Shown: in pieces, positions 32,776 through 41,751 of the stretch
Layout of the letters: each line of letters opens with the position of its first letter
How positions within the stretch are numbered: the first letter of the stretch is position 1
Assembly (NCBI RefSeq): GCF_008634025.1
Contig: NZ_PDCM01000002.1
Span: forward strand, 2,691,001-2,755,000
Length of the DNA: 64,000 nt
Source of the DNA: Streptomyces albofaciens JCM 4342
Lineage (GTDB): Bacteria; Actinomycetota; Actinomycetes; Streptomycetales; Streptomycetaceae
Reading direction: 5' to 3'
The notes under the pieces: generated by a model
Database searches by the model: none
The model's input: only the letters and a program-made list of their open reading frames with translations
Told to the model about the DNA's origin: nothing
Made by a program: the position numbers and the translations under genes

Positions 32776-32810
32776 ACGGGCCCGGCACTCGCGGGGAGTA
32801 CCGGGCCCGT
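32776..32810 (-). terminator. Hairpin terminating the accB-accE operon
   Basis: ACGGGCCCGGCACTC at 32776-32790 pairs with GAGTACCGGGCCCGT at 32796-32810, 15 bp with one mismatch. It lies 15 bases past the accE stop. Confidence 0.7.
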
Positions 32811-32824
32811 CGGGACGGCCGTGT

Positions 32825-33031
32825 TCAGCGCTGCCAGCTGCCGGCGCCGTGGAAGCCGTGCTGGCGCTCCAGGCGGCGCCAGCGGGCGCTGGCGGCGCGC
32901 CGGCGGGCCGGGACGGCGGCGGGCTGGTGGGCGGCGCGGGCGAGCAGCACGGCGGTCAGCGCCGCCAGCTCCTCCTCGCTGGCATCGCCCTTCTCCACGC
33001 GGATGGGGCTGGTCTGAACGGGAGTGGTCAC
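32825..33031 (-). CDS. accE: Acyl-CoA carboxylase epsilon subunit
   Basis: This 68-residue protein shows IRVEKGDASEEELAALTAVL followed by an Arg/Ala-rich linker and RWRRLERQHGFHGAGSW, typical of the epsilon subunits of actinobacterial acyl-CoA carboxylases. These assemble with beta and biotinylated alpha subunits and stabilise the complex, supplying malonyl- or methylmalonyl-CoA. It lies 54 bases after the beta-subunit gene on the same strand. Confidence 0.88.
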   Translation of the reverse strand: MTTPVQTSPIRVEKGDASEEELAALTAVLLARAAHQPAAVPARRRAASARWRRLERQHGFHGAGSWQR

Positions 33032-33085
33032 GTCTTCTCCGGTCTGCGAAAGGTCCGGTCGGTATCGGGGCGTCGCCGTCCGCGC

Positions 33086-34669
33086 CTACTGGGGCGGGTT
33101 GCCGTGCTTGCGGGCGGGCAGGTCGGCGTGCTTGTTGCGCAGCATCTCCAGCGAGCGGATGAGCACCTCGCGGGTCTCGGCGGGGTCGATCACGTCGTCG
33201 ACCAGGCCGCGCTCGGCCGCGTAGTACGGGTGCATCAGCTCGGACTTGTACTCCTTGACCATCCGCGCCCGCATCGCCTCCGGGTCGTCCGCCTCGGCGA
33301 TCTGCTTGCGGAAGATCACGTTGGCGGCGCCCTCGGCGCCCATCACCGCGATCTCGTTGGTCGGCCAGGCGTAGGTCAGGTCCGCGCCGATGGACTGCGA
33401 GTCCATGACGATGTACGCGCCGCCGTACGCCTTGCGCAGCACCACCGAGATCCGCGGCACCGTGGCGTTGCAGTACGCGTACAGCAGCTTGGCGCCGTGC
33501 CGGATGATGCCGCCGTGCTCCTGGTCCACGCCCGGCAGGAAGCCCGGCACGTCCAGCAGGGTCACGATCGGGATGTTGAACGCGTCGCACATCTGCACGA
33601 AGCGGGCGGCCTTCTCGGAGGCCTCGATGTCCAGCACCCCGGCCAGCGACTGCGGCTGGTTGGCGATCAGGCCGACGACCTCGCCGTCGAGCCGGGCCAG
33701 CGCCACGATGATGTTGGTGGCCCAGCGCTCGTGGACCTCCAGGTACTCGCCGTCGTCGACGAGCTCCTCGATGACCTTGCGCATGTCGTAGGGCCGGTTG
33801 CCGTCCGCCGGCACCAGGTCCAGCAGCGCGTCGCCCGCGCGGTCGGCGGGGTCCTCGCAGGCCACCGACGGCGGCTGCTCGCGGTTGTTCTGCGGCAGCA
33901 TCGACAGCAGGAAGCGGACCTCCTCCAGGCAGGTCTGCTCGTCGTCGTAGGCGAAGTGGCACACCCCGGAGGTCTCGGCGTGCACGTCCGCGCCGCCCAG
34001 CCCGTTCTGGGTGATCTCCTCGCCGGTGACCGCGCGGACCACGTCCGGGCCGGTGATGAACATCTGCGAGGTCTCACGGACCATGAACACGAAGTCGGTC
34101 AGCGCCGGGCTGTAGGCGGCGCCGCCCGCGCACGGGCCGAGCATCACCGAGATCTGCGGGATCACTCCCGAGGCCTTGGTGTTGCGCTGGAAGATGCCGC
34201 CGTACCCGGCCAGGGCCGAGACACCCTCCTGGATCCGCGCCCCGGCGCCGTCGTTCAGCGACACCAGCGGGGCACCGGCGGCGATGGCCATGTCCATGAT
34301 CTTGTGGATCTTGGTGGCGTGGGCCTCGCCCAGCGCCCCGCCGAAGATCCGGAAGTCATGGGCGTAGACGAACACGGTCCGGCCGTGCACCGTGCCCCAG
34401 CCGGTGATCACACCGTCGGTGTAGGGCTTCTTGGCCTCCAGGCCGAAACCGGTCGCCCGGTGCCGGCGCAGCGGCTCGACCTCCCGGAAGGAGCCCTCGT
34501 CCAGCAGCAGCTCGATCCGCTCACGCGCGGTGAGCTTGCCCTTGGCGTGCTGCGCCTCGGTCGCCCGCTCGCTGGGGCCGCGCCGGGCCTGCTCACGGAT
34601 GGCGTGCAGCTCGGCGACCCGCCCGCGGGCATCGTTCGCCTCGGCGGGCACATCTTCGACAGTGGTCAT
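33086..34669 (-). CDS. accB: Acyl-CoA carboxylase beta subunit (carboxyltransferase)
   Basis: This 527-residue carboxyltransferase forms malonyl-CoA or methylmalonyl-CoA from carboxybiotin. AKGKLTARERIELLLDEGSF lies near residue 42, GGALGEAHATKIHKIMDMA near 115, NDGAGARIQEGVSALAGYG near 145 and the second oxyanion-hole motif QEHGGIIRHGAKLLYA near 390. Substrate length preference cannot be judged from inspection alone. The ATG at 34669 gives MTTVEDVPAEAND and the family length but has no strong ribosome-binding site (GGAGG is 24 bases away). It is co-transcribed with accE. Confidence 0.92.
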   Translation of the reverse strand: MTTVEDVPAEANDARGRVAELHAIREQARRGPSERATEAQHAKGKLTARERIELLLDEGSFREVEPLRRHRATGFGLEAKKPYTDGVITGWGTVHGRTVFVYAHDFRIFGGALGEAHATKIHKIMDMAIAAGAPLVSLNDGAGARIQEGVSALAGYGGIFQRNTKASGVIPQISVMLGPCAGGAAYSPALTDFVFMVRETSQMFITGPDVVRAVTGEEITQNGLGGADVHAETSGVCHFAYDDEQTCLEEVRFLLSMLPQNNREQPPSVACEDPADRAGDALLDLVPADGNRPYDMRKVIEELVDDGEYLEVHERWATNIIVALARLDGEVVGLIANQPQSLAGVLDIEASEKAARFVQMCDAFNIPIVTLLDVPGFLPGVDQEHGGIIRHGAKLLYAYCNATVPRISVVLRKAYGGAYIVMDSQSIGADLTYAWPTNEIAVMGAEGAANVIFRKQIAEADDPEAMRARMVKEYKSELMHPYYAAERGLVDDVIDPAETREVLIRSLEMLRNKHADLPARKHGNPPQ

Positions 34670-34929
34670 GTATCGACGGTACGTGTCCGGGGCCTCCGGA
34701 ACCGATGTCGGTTTCGTACAACGTCGGAAGCGATTTGGTGGGCAGGCAGAACAGAAGCCGCCTGTACGCGGCCCGCGTCCGGCCTGGTCGGCACCCCGGA
34801 AGACCCGATCGGTATGTATGGGCCCGACAAAGCGCGACCGGGCGGCGTTGTGGTCCCCCACTGTCCGGCCGGGCGCCGCCGAGGCCCGGCCGGCCCCCGA
34901 AAGCGGCCTTGATCAGGGCGAACGGCCGG

Positions 34930-37374
34930 TCAGCGAGGGGCGACCGTACAGGTGTGGGTGGTGCAGGAGCCGCCCGGGGTGACCCGGACGCGCAGGGCCG
35001 GAGCGGTCGCCAGGACCGTGACGGAGGGATCGGCGGCGAGCACCGCGCGCACCGGCCGGTCCCAGACCACCTCGAACGGCTCGCCGGTACGCGGCGGCTC
35101 GGCCACGCACAGTGACGCCGTCCGCCCGCCGTGCCGCCCGTACGCGGCACGCGCCGGACGCTCGCGCAGCAGCACGCTCGCGGGCGCCGAGACGGTCAGC
35201 CCGCCCGCCGAACCGGCCTGCCAGAAGTTCACGGCGGTCAGGCCGAGCGACGGGATCGCGACCGCCTGCCGCTCGCCGGTGTTGGCCAGGACGGTCAGCC
35301 AGCGGCGGTCGGCGGCCCGCGCGGCGAGGGCGCGCGGGCCCGCGCCGGGCATCAGCAGGTACGCGTACGCGGCGTCCGCCGGGTCGGTGCCGTGGTCGAA
35401 CCAGAGGGTCAGGTAGCGGCGGGTGAAGGGCTCGGGCGAGCCGCCGGTGTTGATGTCGCTCCAGGCGCCGGTCCGGGTGTCGCGGAGCGCGTGCAGAACC
35501 GGTTCTCCCCTGCCGGGGAGGCGGGGGAAGACGTACCCGCCGTGCCCGGCGAGATGGATCCAGCGGGCGCGCGGGAAGGACAGCCGCCGCCCCGGTTCCG
35601 CGGGCCGCCGTACGCCGTCGACGGTCAGCACGGGCATTCCCGACGGGCCCAGGTTGCGGTTGTCCACGACCGTCTCGGCGGGCACCCCGTCGCGGGAGGT
35701 GATGCCGGCGCCCAGGCAGACCACGCAGTCCGCGGCGAAGACCCACGACTTCTTGGCGCGCAGGGACGAGGAGAGGCCGCGCACGTCCTGTCCGACCACG
35801 GCGTACTCGCCGTCGGTCGTCCCGCCGACCCACCGCGCGGCGGGCTTGGGCGCGCCCCAGCCGCCGCCCTCGTTGTCGGCCAGCCGCTTGGCGGACACGG
35901 TCGTGCCGGGCAGGCGGTACGGGTCGACGGTGGGCCAGAACGCGTCCGTGTACTGGTCGCCCCCGAAATCGCGGCCCCACCAGTAGAGCATTCCGGCGCC
36001 GGTGTGCCAGCCGCGCGGGTTCTCGCCGTTGCCGTTCTCGTAGTACGTGATGCGGTCCGAGGCCATGGCCAGGCCGGCGGCCCAGCCGGGACGGCGGTGC
36101 ACGGCCCGGTCCATGGCCGGGAAGAGCCGGTGGGCGACGGGTTCCGGCGCGACCGGGCCGCCGTCGTCCGCGAGCGTCTTGAGGCGGGCCAGATCGGCGA
36201 CCTCGTACTGCCGGTCCGCGAGAACCGGGTAACTGGTGTCCCGCCGGATCCAGCCCCGGACCATCGCCTGCCAGCGCTCCCGCTCCCGGGACGTGGCCGC
36301 TTCCGCGAGCAGGGCGACGGCCGCGATCAGCGCGTGGCCGTGGAAGTGGTCGCCGCGCATCACCCGGCGTTCGTCGGCGCGCTGGTAGCCGCGGCTTATG
36401 GCGCGCCCGTTGACGCTGTCCATCATCAGGCCGTTGTGGAGCAGCGGCGCGTAGGCGTGCTCCACGCTGTCGAAGATGATCTGCCGCTTCGGGTCGGTGA
36501 CGGCCCAGTCGGTCCCGCCGAGCAGCAGGAAGAGGCGGGCGAGCCCGTCGAGCAGGACGAAGCCGTAGGTGCCGGAGTAGGCGACCCAGGTGTGCTGGAT
36601 GAAGGAGCCGTCGGCGTAGAGGCCGTCGCCCTTGGTGACGTACGGGAAGACCGGCGACAGGGCGTCGCGGGCCAGCGCGATCTTCGCCGGGACCCGGCCG
36701 AGGACGCCGCGCAGCGCCACGACGCGGCACAGGTCGGCCCGGTTGGCGCCGGTGCTGGTGCCGGTGTAGTCGCCGAGCATGGCGTCCGGGACGAAGTGGT
36801 CGACGGCGGCGAGGCAGCGCTCCCGCCGCTCCTGGCCGAGTTGCCCGTACAGCATCGCGACGGTGTCCAGGAGGAGCCGGGGGCTGCCGATCTGCCACTC
36901 CCACCAGTTGCCGTACCGGGTCGTGCCGGAGTGGTAGACGGTGTCGTGCACATGGTCCAAGCCCTTGACGACGTCGGTGGCGAGGCCAGTGTCCCCGGTC
37001 AGGCCGGTGCCGGGCTGGAGGTACGCCCGGGCCATGGTGGCGAGGCGGTGGTAGCTGCGGGTGATGCCGGCCGGCGGGTCGAAGGGGCTGTCGGGCCAGA
37101 GCGAGCCGGCGGCCGGGCGCATGGCCGTACGGAAGCCGCGGGCCAGCTCGCCGGTCTCCTTCAGGCGGGCGGCGTACGGCTCGGCGGCGGGGTCGTAGCC
37201 GGTGCCGAGCTGGATGCCGAGCCAGCGGCGGCGCAGCGTCTCGTACGGGTCGCCGTCGGCGGCGTGCGCGGCGGCGCCCGGCCCGGTGAGCGCGGGCGCC
37301 AGCGCCAGGCCGAGCGCGCCCGCTCCGGAGAAGCCGAGGAAGCCGCGGCGGGACCAGACGGGGGAAGGCGGCAT
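34930..37374 (-). CDS. Secreted polysaccharide lyase family 8 enzyme (hyaluronate/chondroitin/xanthan type)
   Basis: This 814-residue exoenzyme has a Tat signal (SRRGFLGFSGAGALGLALA) ending around AAHAAD. An alpha/alpha-toroid domain to about residue 380 holds PL8 catalytic features: NWWEWQIG with the catalytic Asn near 153, FIQHTWVAYSGTYG with His near 258 and Tyr near 267, and NGRAISRGYQ with Arg. Beta-sandwich domains follow (WRVN-like segments and YAYLLMPGAG near 675). Such lyases cleave glycosaminoglycans or xanthan by beta-elimination; the actual polymer is uncertain. It stands alone between the acc genes and yceI. Confidence 0.85.
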   Translation of the reverse strand: MPPSPVWSRRGFLGFSGAGALGLALAPALTGPGAAAHAADGDPYETLRRRWLGIQLGTGYDPAAEPYAARLKETGELARGFRTAMRPAAGSLWPDSPFDPPAGITRSYHRLATMARAYLQPGTGLTGDTGLATDVVKGLDHVHDTVYHSGTTRYGNWWEWQIGSPRLLLDTVAMLYGQLGQERRERCLAAVDHFVPDAMLGDYTGTSTGANRADLCRVVALRGVLGRVPAKIALARDALSPVFPYVTKGDGLYADGSFIQHTWVAYSGTYGFVLLDGLARLFLLLGGTDWAVTDPKRQIIFDSVEHAYAPLLHNGLMMDSVNGRAISRGYQRADERRVMRGDHFHGHALIAAVALLAEAATSRERERWQAMVRGWIRRDTSYPVLADRQYEVADLARLKTLADDGGPVAPEPVAHRLFPAMDRAVHRRPGWAAGLAMASDRITYYENGNGENPRGWHTGAGMLYWWGRDFGGDQYTDAFWPTVDPYRLPGTTVSAKRLADNEGGGWGAPKPAARWVGGTTDGEYAVVGQDVRGLSSSLRAKKSWVFAADCVVCLGAGITSRDGVPAETVVDNRNLGPSGMPVLTVDGVRRPAEPGRRLSFPRARWIHLAGHGGYVFPRLPGRGEPVLHALRDTRTGAWSDINTGGSPEPFTRRYLTLWFDHGTDPADAAYAYLLMPGAGPRALAARAADRRWLTVLANTGERQAVAIPSLGLTAVNFWQAGSAGGLTVSAPASVLLRERPARAAYGRHGGRTASLCVAEPPRTGEPFEVVWDRPVRAVLAADPSVTVLATAPALRVRVTPGGSCTTHTCTVAPR

Positions 37375-37595
37375 GCTCCGTCCTCTCCGTGAACGTCAAC
37401 TGCGTACGGAAACGGTCTGGTTGAACGATGTCCGACGGTCTAGCACGGCCCCCGCCCTCCGACAATGCCCATGACACGCCGACCGCACGGGACGCTCCGC
37501 ATCACTCCCCCGTGAAGCAAAGGTTGAAACTTGAACTAGATACCGCTACGCTCAATCTCGTTGAAGTTTTAACAAATCACTTCCGAGGAGGAGCC

Positions 37596-38237
37596 ATGGC
37601 TCTGTTCACCCGCAAGCGCGCCACGGCCACGGCCGCGGACACCGGCCGCACCACCGCCCACCGGCCCGCCGCCGCCCTCGACGCCGACCCGGCCCTCGCC
37701 GCGCTGACCGGCGACTACACCATCGACCCCGCGCACAGCCGGATCGGCTTCTCCGTGCGGCACGCCATGGTCACCAACGTCCGCGGCGCGTTCGGCACCC
37801 ACGAGGGCACCCTGCACCTCGACGGCGCCGACCCGGCCCGCTCCACCGCCGCCGTGGACGTCACGATCGCGTCCGTCGACACCGGCATCGCCGACCGCGA
37901 CGCCCACCTGCGCGGCGGCGACTTCTTCGACGCCGACGCCTTCCCCCTGATGACGTTCCGCTCCACCGCCGCCGAGCGGGTCGGCGACACCACCTACCGC
38001 GTCACCGGCGACCTGACGATCAAGGACGTCACCCGGCCGCTCACCATCGACCTGGAGTACCAGGGCGCGGCGACGGACGTGTACGGCGCCGAGCGCGTGG
38101 GCTTCGAGGGCAGCGCCGAGATCCTGCGCTCCGACTGGGGCCTGACCTGGAACGCGGCGCTGGAGACCGGCGGCGTGATGGTCAGCGACAAGGTCAAGCT
38201 GACCTTCGACATCTCCGCGGTCAAGGCCGCCGCCTGA
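37596..38237 (+). CDS. YceI-family lipid-binding-fold protein
   Basis: This 213-residue protein has an Ala-rich N-terminus and then a YceI beta-barrel with YTIDPAHSRIGFSVRHAM near residue 45, GTLHLDGADPARSTAAVDV, RDAHLRGGDFFDADAFPLMT near 97 and ADVYGAERVGFE-type segments. YceI proteins bind isoprenoid or lipid ligands in the barrel. There is no signal peptide, so it is probably cytoplasmic, as in Streptomyces paralogues. The ATG at 37596 has GGAGGAG 4 bases upstream. The gap before it (37510-37590) is AT-rich with repeated TTGAA and a GTT-AAC inverted repeat, suggesting a repressor site. Confidence 0.85.
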   Translation: MALFTRKRATATAADTGRTTAHRPAAALDADPALAALTGDYTIDPAHSRIGFSVRHAMVTNVRGAFGTHEGTLHLDGADPARSTAAVDVTIASVDTGIADRDAHLRGGDFFDADAFPLMTFRSTAAERVGDTTYRVTGDLTIKDVTRPLTIDLEYQGAATDVYGAERVGFEGSAEILRSDWGLTWNAALETGGVMVSDKVKLTFDISAVKAAA

Positions 38238-38257
38238 GCCGTAGGCTCCCGGAAATC

Positions 38258-38306
38258 CCGCGGCCCCGCACCGGCTCCTCCCCCAAGGAGCGGTACGGGG
38301 CCGCGG
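38258..38306. terminator. Long hairpin between yceI and cimA
   Basis: CCGCGGCCCCG at 38258-38268 pairs with CGGGGCCGCGG at 38296-38306; inside, CTCCT pairs with AGGAG across CCCCA. The stem totals about 20 bp and serves the convergent yceI and cimA genes. Confidence 0.75.
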
Positions 38307-38326
38307 TCACATCCCGCGTACGGCGG

Positions 38327-39937
38327 TTACTCCTGCGGCTCGACGCCCGCCCGCATCAGCCCGTACGCGTACGCGTCGTCCAGCGCCTGCCAGGACGCCG
38401 CGATGACGTTCTCCGCGACGCCGACCGTGGACCACTCCCCCTGTCCGTCGCTGGTGGACACCAGGACACGGGTGGTCGAACCGGTGCCCAGGCGGCCTTC
38501 CAGGATGCGGACCTTGTAGTCCACCAGCTCCAGCCCGGCCAGCTGCGGGTAGATCTGCTCCAGGGCCACCCGCAGCGCCCGGTCCAGCGCGTGCACCGGA
38601 CCGTTGCCCTCGGCGGTGGCCACCAGCCGCTCGCCCTTGGCCCACAGCTTCACGGTCGCCTCGTTGGCATGCGAGCCGTCCGGCCGGTCCTCGACGATCG
38701 CCCGCCAGGACTCCACCTCGAAGTACCGGCGCGGCCGGCCCTCCACCTCCTCGCGCAGCAGCAGCTCGAACGAGGCGTCGGCGGCCTCGTACGTGTACCC
38801 GGCCAGCTCGCGCTCCTTGACCCGCTCCACCACCCGGCCGACCAGCTCCCGGTCGCCGCTCAGGTCGAAGCCCAGCTCCTTGCCCTTGAGTTCGATGGAG
38901 GCCCGCCCCGCCATGTCGGAGACCAGCATCCGCATGCTGTTGCCGACCAGCGCCGGGTCGATGTGCTGGTACAGGTCCGGATCGACCTTGATCGCGGAGG
39001 CGTGCAGCCCGGCCTTGTGCGCGAAGGCCGAGACGCCCACGTACGGCTGGTGGGTGGACGGGGTGAGGTTGACGACCTCGGCGATGGCGTGCGAGACCCG
39101 GGTGGTCTCGGCCAGCTTGCCCTCGGGCAGCACCCGGCGCCCGTACTTCAGCTCCAGGGCGGCCACGACCGGGAAGAGGTTGGAGTTGCCGACGCGCTCG
39201 CCGTAGCCGTTGGCGGTGCACTGCACGTGGGTGGCGCCCGCGTCCACGGCGGCGAGGGTGTTGGCCACCGCACAGCCGGTGTCGTCCTGGGCGTGGATGC
39301 CCAGGCGCGCCCCGGTGTCCGCCAGCACCGTCCGCACGACGGCCGAGACCTGCGCGGGAAGCATGCCGCCGTTGGTGTCGCACAGCACGACCACGTCGGC
39401 GCCGGCCTCGCTCGCGGTCCGCACGACCTCCTTGGCGTACGCCGGGTCGAGGGCGTACCCGTCGAAGAAGTGCTCACAGTCCAGGAAGACCCGGCGGCCC
39501 TGCGCGCGCAGGTACGCGACGGTGTCCCGCACCATCGCGAGGTTCTCCTCCGGGGTGGTGCGCAGCGCCAGTTCCACGTGCCGTACGTGCGACTTGGCGA
39601 CGAGGGTGACGACCGGCGCCTGCGACTCCAGCAGGGCCGTGACCTGCGGGTCGTCCTCGACCCGCACGCCTGCCTTGCGGGTCGCGCCGAAGGCGACCAG
39701 CTGGGCGTGCCTGAAGTCGATCTCCGCGCGGGCCCGCTGGAAGAACTCGGTGTCCCGGGGGTTGGCGCCGGGCCAGCCGCCCTCGATGAAGCCCACGCCG
39801 TAGTCGTCCAGGTGCCGGGCGATGGTCAGCTTGTCGGCGACGGTCAGGTTGATGCCCTCACGCTGCGCGCCGTCGCGCAGCGTGGTGTCGAAGACGTGGA
39901 AGGCGTCGGACAACGCGGGTTCGGGTGCGTCCGTCAT
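38327..39937 (-). CDS. cimA: Citramalate synthase (2-isopropylmalate synthase-like)
   Basis: This 536-residue enzyme of the HMGL-like TIM-barrel family condenses pyruvate and acetyl-CoA to citramalate, a threonine-independent entry to isoleucine. FHVFDTTLRDGAQREGINL (metal-binding Asp and Arg) is near residue 14, then HAQDDTGCAVANTLAAVDAG near 218, QCTANGYGERVGNSNL near 240, and a C-terminal LeuA-type regulatory domain (residues 370-530) with DYKVRILEGRLGTGS. HMGL family members with DTTLRDGAQ and this length fall among CimA or alpha-isopropylmalate-type synthases; CimA is favoured by the GEFFxxR-less motif and the leader. An ATG at 39946 is an alternative start. Confidence 0.85.
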   Translation of the reverse strand: MTDAPEPALSDAFHVFDTTLRDGAQREGINLTVADKLTIARHLDDYGVGFIEGGWPGANPRDTEFFQRARAEIDFRHAQLVAFGATRKAGVRVEDDPQVTALLESQAPVVTLVAKSHVRHVELALRTTPEENLAMVRDTVAYLRAQGRRVFLDCEHFFDGYALDPAYAKEVVRTASEAGADVVVLCDTNGGMLPAQVSAVVRTVLADTGARLGIHAQDDTGCAVANTLAAVDAGATHVQCTANGYGERVGNSNLFPVVAALELKYGRRVLPEGKLAETTRVSHAIAEVVNLTPSTHQPYVGVSAFAHKAGLHASAIKVDPDLYQHIDPALVGNSMRMLVSDMAGRASIELKGKELGFDLSGDRELVGRVVERVKERELAGYTYEAADASFELLLREEVEGRPRRYFEVESWRAIVEDRPDGSHANEATVKLWAKGERLVATAEGNGPVHALDRALRVALEQIYPQLAGLELVDYKVRILEGRLGTGSTTRVLVSTSDGQGEWSTVGVAENVIAASWQALDDAYAYGLMRAGVEPQE

Positions 39938-40042
39938 GCTGCTCATGGCTCCTGTCGGGTCTCGGTTTACCGGAATGACCGGTTCCACCGCCCCCTCATG
40001 GTCCCTCGCGCTCCGCCGCCGGCGATGGGTGGGCCGGAAACG

Positions 40043-40071
40043 AAAAGACCCCTCGCGGATGCGAGAGGTCT
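40043..40071 (-). terminator. Intrinsic terminator in the cimA leader region
   Basis: On the minus strand AGACCTCTCGC (40071-40061), loop ATCC, GCGAGGGGTCT (40056-40046) and TTTT make an 11-bp stem with one G-U pair and a T-run. It lies about 97 bases upstream of the cimA start, 55 bases past the MIIG leader ORF and 230 bases past the MFS gene, so it could attenuate cimA or end the MFS transcript. Confidence 0.75.
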
Positions 40072-40092
40072 GCGCGCGGGTCTGGGACGACG

Positions 40093-40129
40093 GTGACCGC
40101 GCCGTACTCGGTACGTACGGGGCGGTCAC
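40093..40129 (-). promoter_or_regulatory. Pause-type hairpin overlapping the leader ORF stop
   Basis: On the minus strand GTGACCGC (40129-40122) pairs perfectly with GCGGTCAC (40100-40093), and inside it CCGTAC pairs with GTACGG (40120-40115 and 40107-40102). Its 5' arm overlaps the stop codon of the MIIG leader ORF (40126-40128), so a terminating ribosome would block it. Confidence 0.55.
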
Positions 40130-40161
40130 TGCGGACCGGCGCGCCTGCTGCCAATAATCAT
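40126..40161 (-). CDS. Candidate Ile-rich leader peptide of cimA (11 codons)
   Basis: The minus strand from ATG at 40161 reads MIIGSRRAGPQ then TGA, with codons ATG ATT ATT first. ATT is a rare Ile codon in such GC-rich genomes. A hairpin starting at the stop codon and a terminator follow before cimA. No purine-rich ribosome-binding site precedes the ATG, so the peptide is a candidate only. Confidence 0.5.
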   Translation of the reverse strand: MIIGSRRAGPQ

Positions 40162-40216
40162 GGCGAGGGAGGGCACGGGCGTCAGTTTGCCATACGTTCC
40201 CGGAGGGGCGCGGGGT

Positions 40217-40226
40217 GTCTCACAGT
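40217..40226 (-). promoter_or_regulatory. Half-site matching the NdgR candidate operator, upstream of cimA
   Basis: On the minus strand ACTGTGAGAC is identical to the right half of the palindrome at 8701-8710. It lies 56 bases upstream of the cimA leader ORF start, as the similar ilvB element does, so NdgR may bind here. Confidence 0.5.
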
Positions 40227-40257
40227 TCGGGCCGCCGGGGCGGCCCGTTCCCGATCG

Positions 40258-40300
40258 TCCTCAAGCTCCCCCGGCCACCGCCGGGAGGTGCCCCCGGACG
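40258..40300. repeat. Palindromic GC-rich interspersed-type repeat after the MFS gene
   Basis: CCCCCGGC, CACC, GCCGGG, then AGGTGCCCCCG make an imperfect nested hairpin. It closely resembles the dispersed intergenic palindromes seen in Streptomyces genomes. A second perfect inverted repeat, CGGGCCGCC at 40228-40236 with GGCGGCCCG at 40239-40247, is next to it. Confidence 0.45.
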
Positions 40301-40302
40301 GG

Positions 40303-41637
40303 CTACTTCTTCGCCGGCTGCGGCCCTGTCTGAGTGGGGAATGCCGCGCCCCCGCGCTCCGCCCGCTGTACGCGATTCAGGTCGATCGTCCTCGTCTCGC
40401 GCATCGTGACGTAGACGATCAGCGACACCGCCGCGCAGCCCGCCACGTACCAGTAGTAGCCGGATTCGATGCCGCCGTTCTTGAACCAGAGGGCGACGTA
40501 TTCGGCGGTGCCGCCGAAGAGGGCGTTGGCGATGGCGTACGGGAGGGCGACGCCGAGGGCGCGGATGCCGGTGGGGAAGAGTTCGGCCTTCACGCAGGCG
40601 TTGATCGAGGTGTAGCCGGTGACGACCAGCAGGGCCAGCAGCGAGAGGCCGAGCGCGGGCCAGAAGCTGCCGGCGTGCTTGAGCAGCGTCATGATCGGCA
40701 CGGTCAGGAAGGTCGAGCCGACCGCGAAGGTGATCAGCAGCGGGCGGCGGCCGATCCGGTCGGAGAGCCGGCCCGCCAGCGGCTGGATGCACATGAAGAC
40801 GAACAGCGCGCAGAAGCTGACCAGCGAGGCGGTGGGCTTGGCCAGCCCGGCGGTGCCGGACAGGTACTTGGTGAGGTAGGTCGTGTACGTGTAGTACGCG
40901 ACCGTGCCGCCCATGGTGAGCGCTATGACGAGGAACGCCTCGCGCCTGTGCGCCCACAGCGCCTTGATCGTGCCGCGCGCCGGGTCGCTGTGCGCGCTGT
41001 CGTCCTGCGCGTACACCTCCGTCTCCAGCATGTTGCGCCGCAGGTAGAAGACGATGGCGGCGCCGAGCGCGCCGATGATGAACGGGATGCGCCAGGCCCA
41101 GCTGTGCAGGGCGTCCTCGGACATGGTGCGCTGGAGGACGATCTGCAGGCCGAGGCCGAGGAGCTGGCCCGCGGTCATGGACACGTACTGGAAGCTGGAG
41201 GCGAAGCCGCGGCGGCCGGGCGCGGAGGCCTCCGTCAGGTACGTGGCGCTGGCCGCGTACTCGCCGCCGACCGAGAGCCCTTGCAGCATGCGGGCGATGA
41301 GCAGCACCGCGACGCCGCCGTAGCCGGCCACCGCGTAGGTCGGCGCGACGGCGATGAGGACGGCCGAGGCGGACATCAGGGTGACGGTGAGGGTCAGCGC
41401 GGCCTTGCGGCCCTTGCGGTCACCGACCCGGCCGAGCAGCCAGCCGCCCACCGGCCGCATGAAGAAGCCGACCGCGAAGATCCCCATGGTGTTCATGAGG
41501 TTGGCGGTGTCGTTGCCCTTGGGGAAGAAGGAGTCGGCGAAGTACACCGCGAAGCTGGCGTACACGAACCAGTCGAACCACTCGACCATGTTGCCGGCCG
41601 AGCCGACCCAGATCTTCTTCCACTGCTCTCGTCCCAT
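40303..41637 (-). CDS. MFS transporter, metabolite:H+ symporter (MHS) type
   Basis: This 444-residue membrane protein of about 12 helices begins MGREQWKKIWVGSAGNMVEW, a typical MHS start. GWLLGRVGDRKGRKAALT (motif A) is near residue 68 and RMLQGLSVGGEYAASATYLT near 120 gives the FxxGLAxGGEW-type motif of KgtP-like proteins; GRLSDRIGRRP is the second half motif. Substrates in this group are dicarboxylates, prolines or similar, and cannot be narrowed here. It lies upstream of the cimA leader region on the same strand. Confidence 0.85.
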   Translation of the reverse strand: MGREQWKKIWVGSAGNMVEWFDWFVYASFAVYFADSFFPKGNDTANLMNTMGIFAVGFFMRPVGGWLLGRVGDRKGRKAALTLTVTLMSASAVLIAVAPTYAVAGYGGVAVLLIARMLQGLSVGGEYAASATYLTEASAPGRRGFASSFQYVSMTAGQLLGLGLQIVLQRTMSEDALHSWAWRIPFIIGALGAAIVFYLRRNMLETEVYAQDDSAHSDPARGTIKALWAHRREAFLVIALTMGGTVAYYTYTTYLTKYLSGTAGLAKPTASLVSFCALFVFMCIQPLAGRLSDRIGRRPLLITFAVGSTFLTVPIMTLLKHAGSFWPALGLSLLALLVVTGYTSINACVKAELFPTGIRALGVALPYAIANALFGGTAEYVALWFKNGGIESGYYWYVAGCAAVSLIVYVTMRETRTIDLNRVQRAERGGAAFPTQTGPQPAKK

Positions 41638-41751
41638 GACCGATCACGGTCGCCGACCGGAGCCCGCCGCGGCAAGGGTGCGACGGGCAACGATCACGCT
41701 TCGTTACCTGCGGGGAAGGCGCCACCAAGGCCGCGCGGGGCGGTCGCCCCC

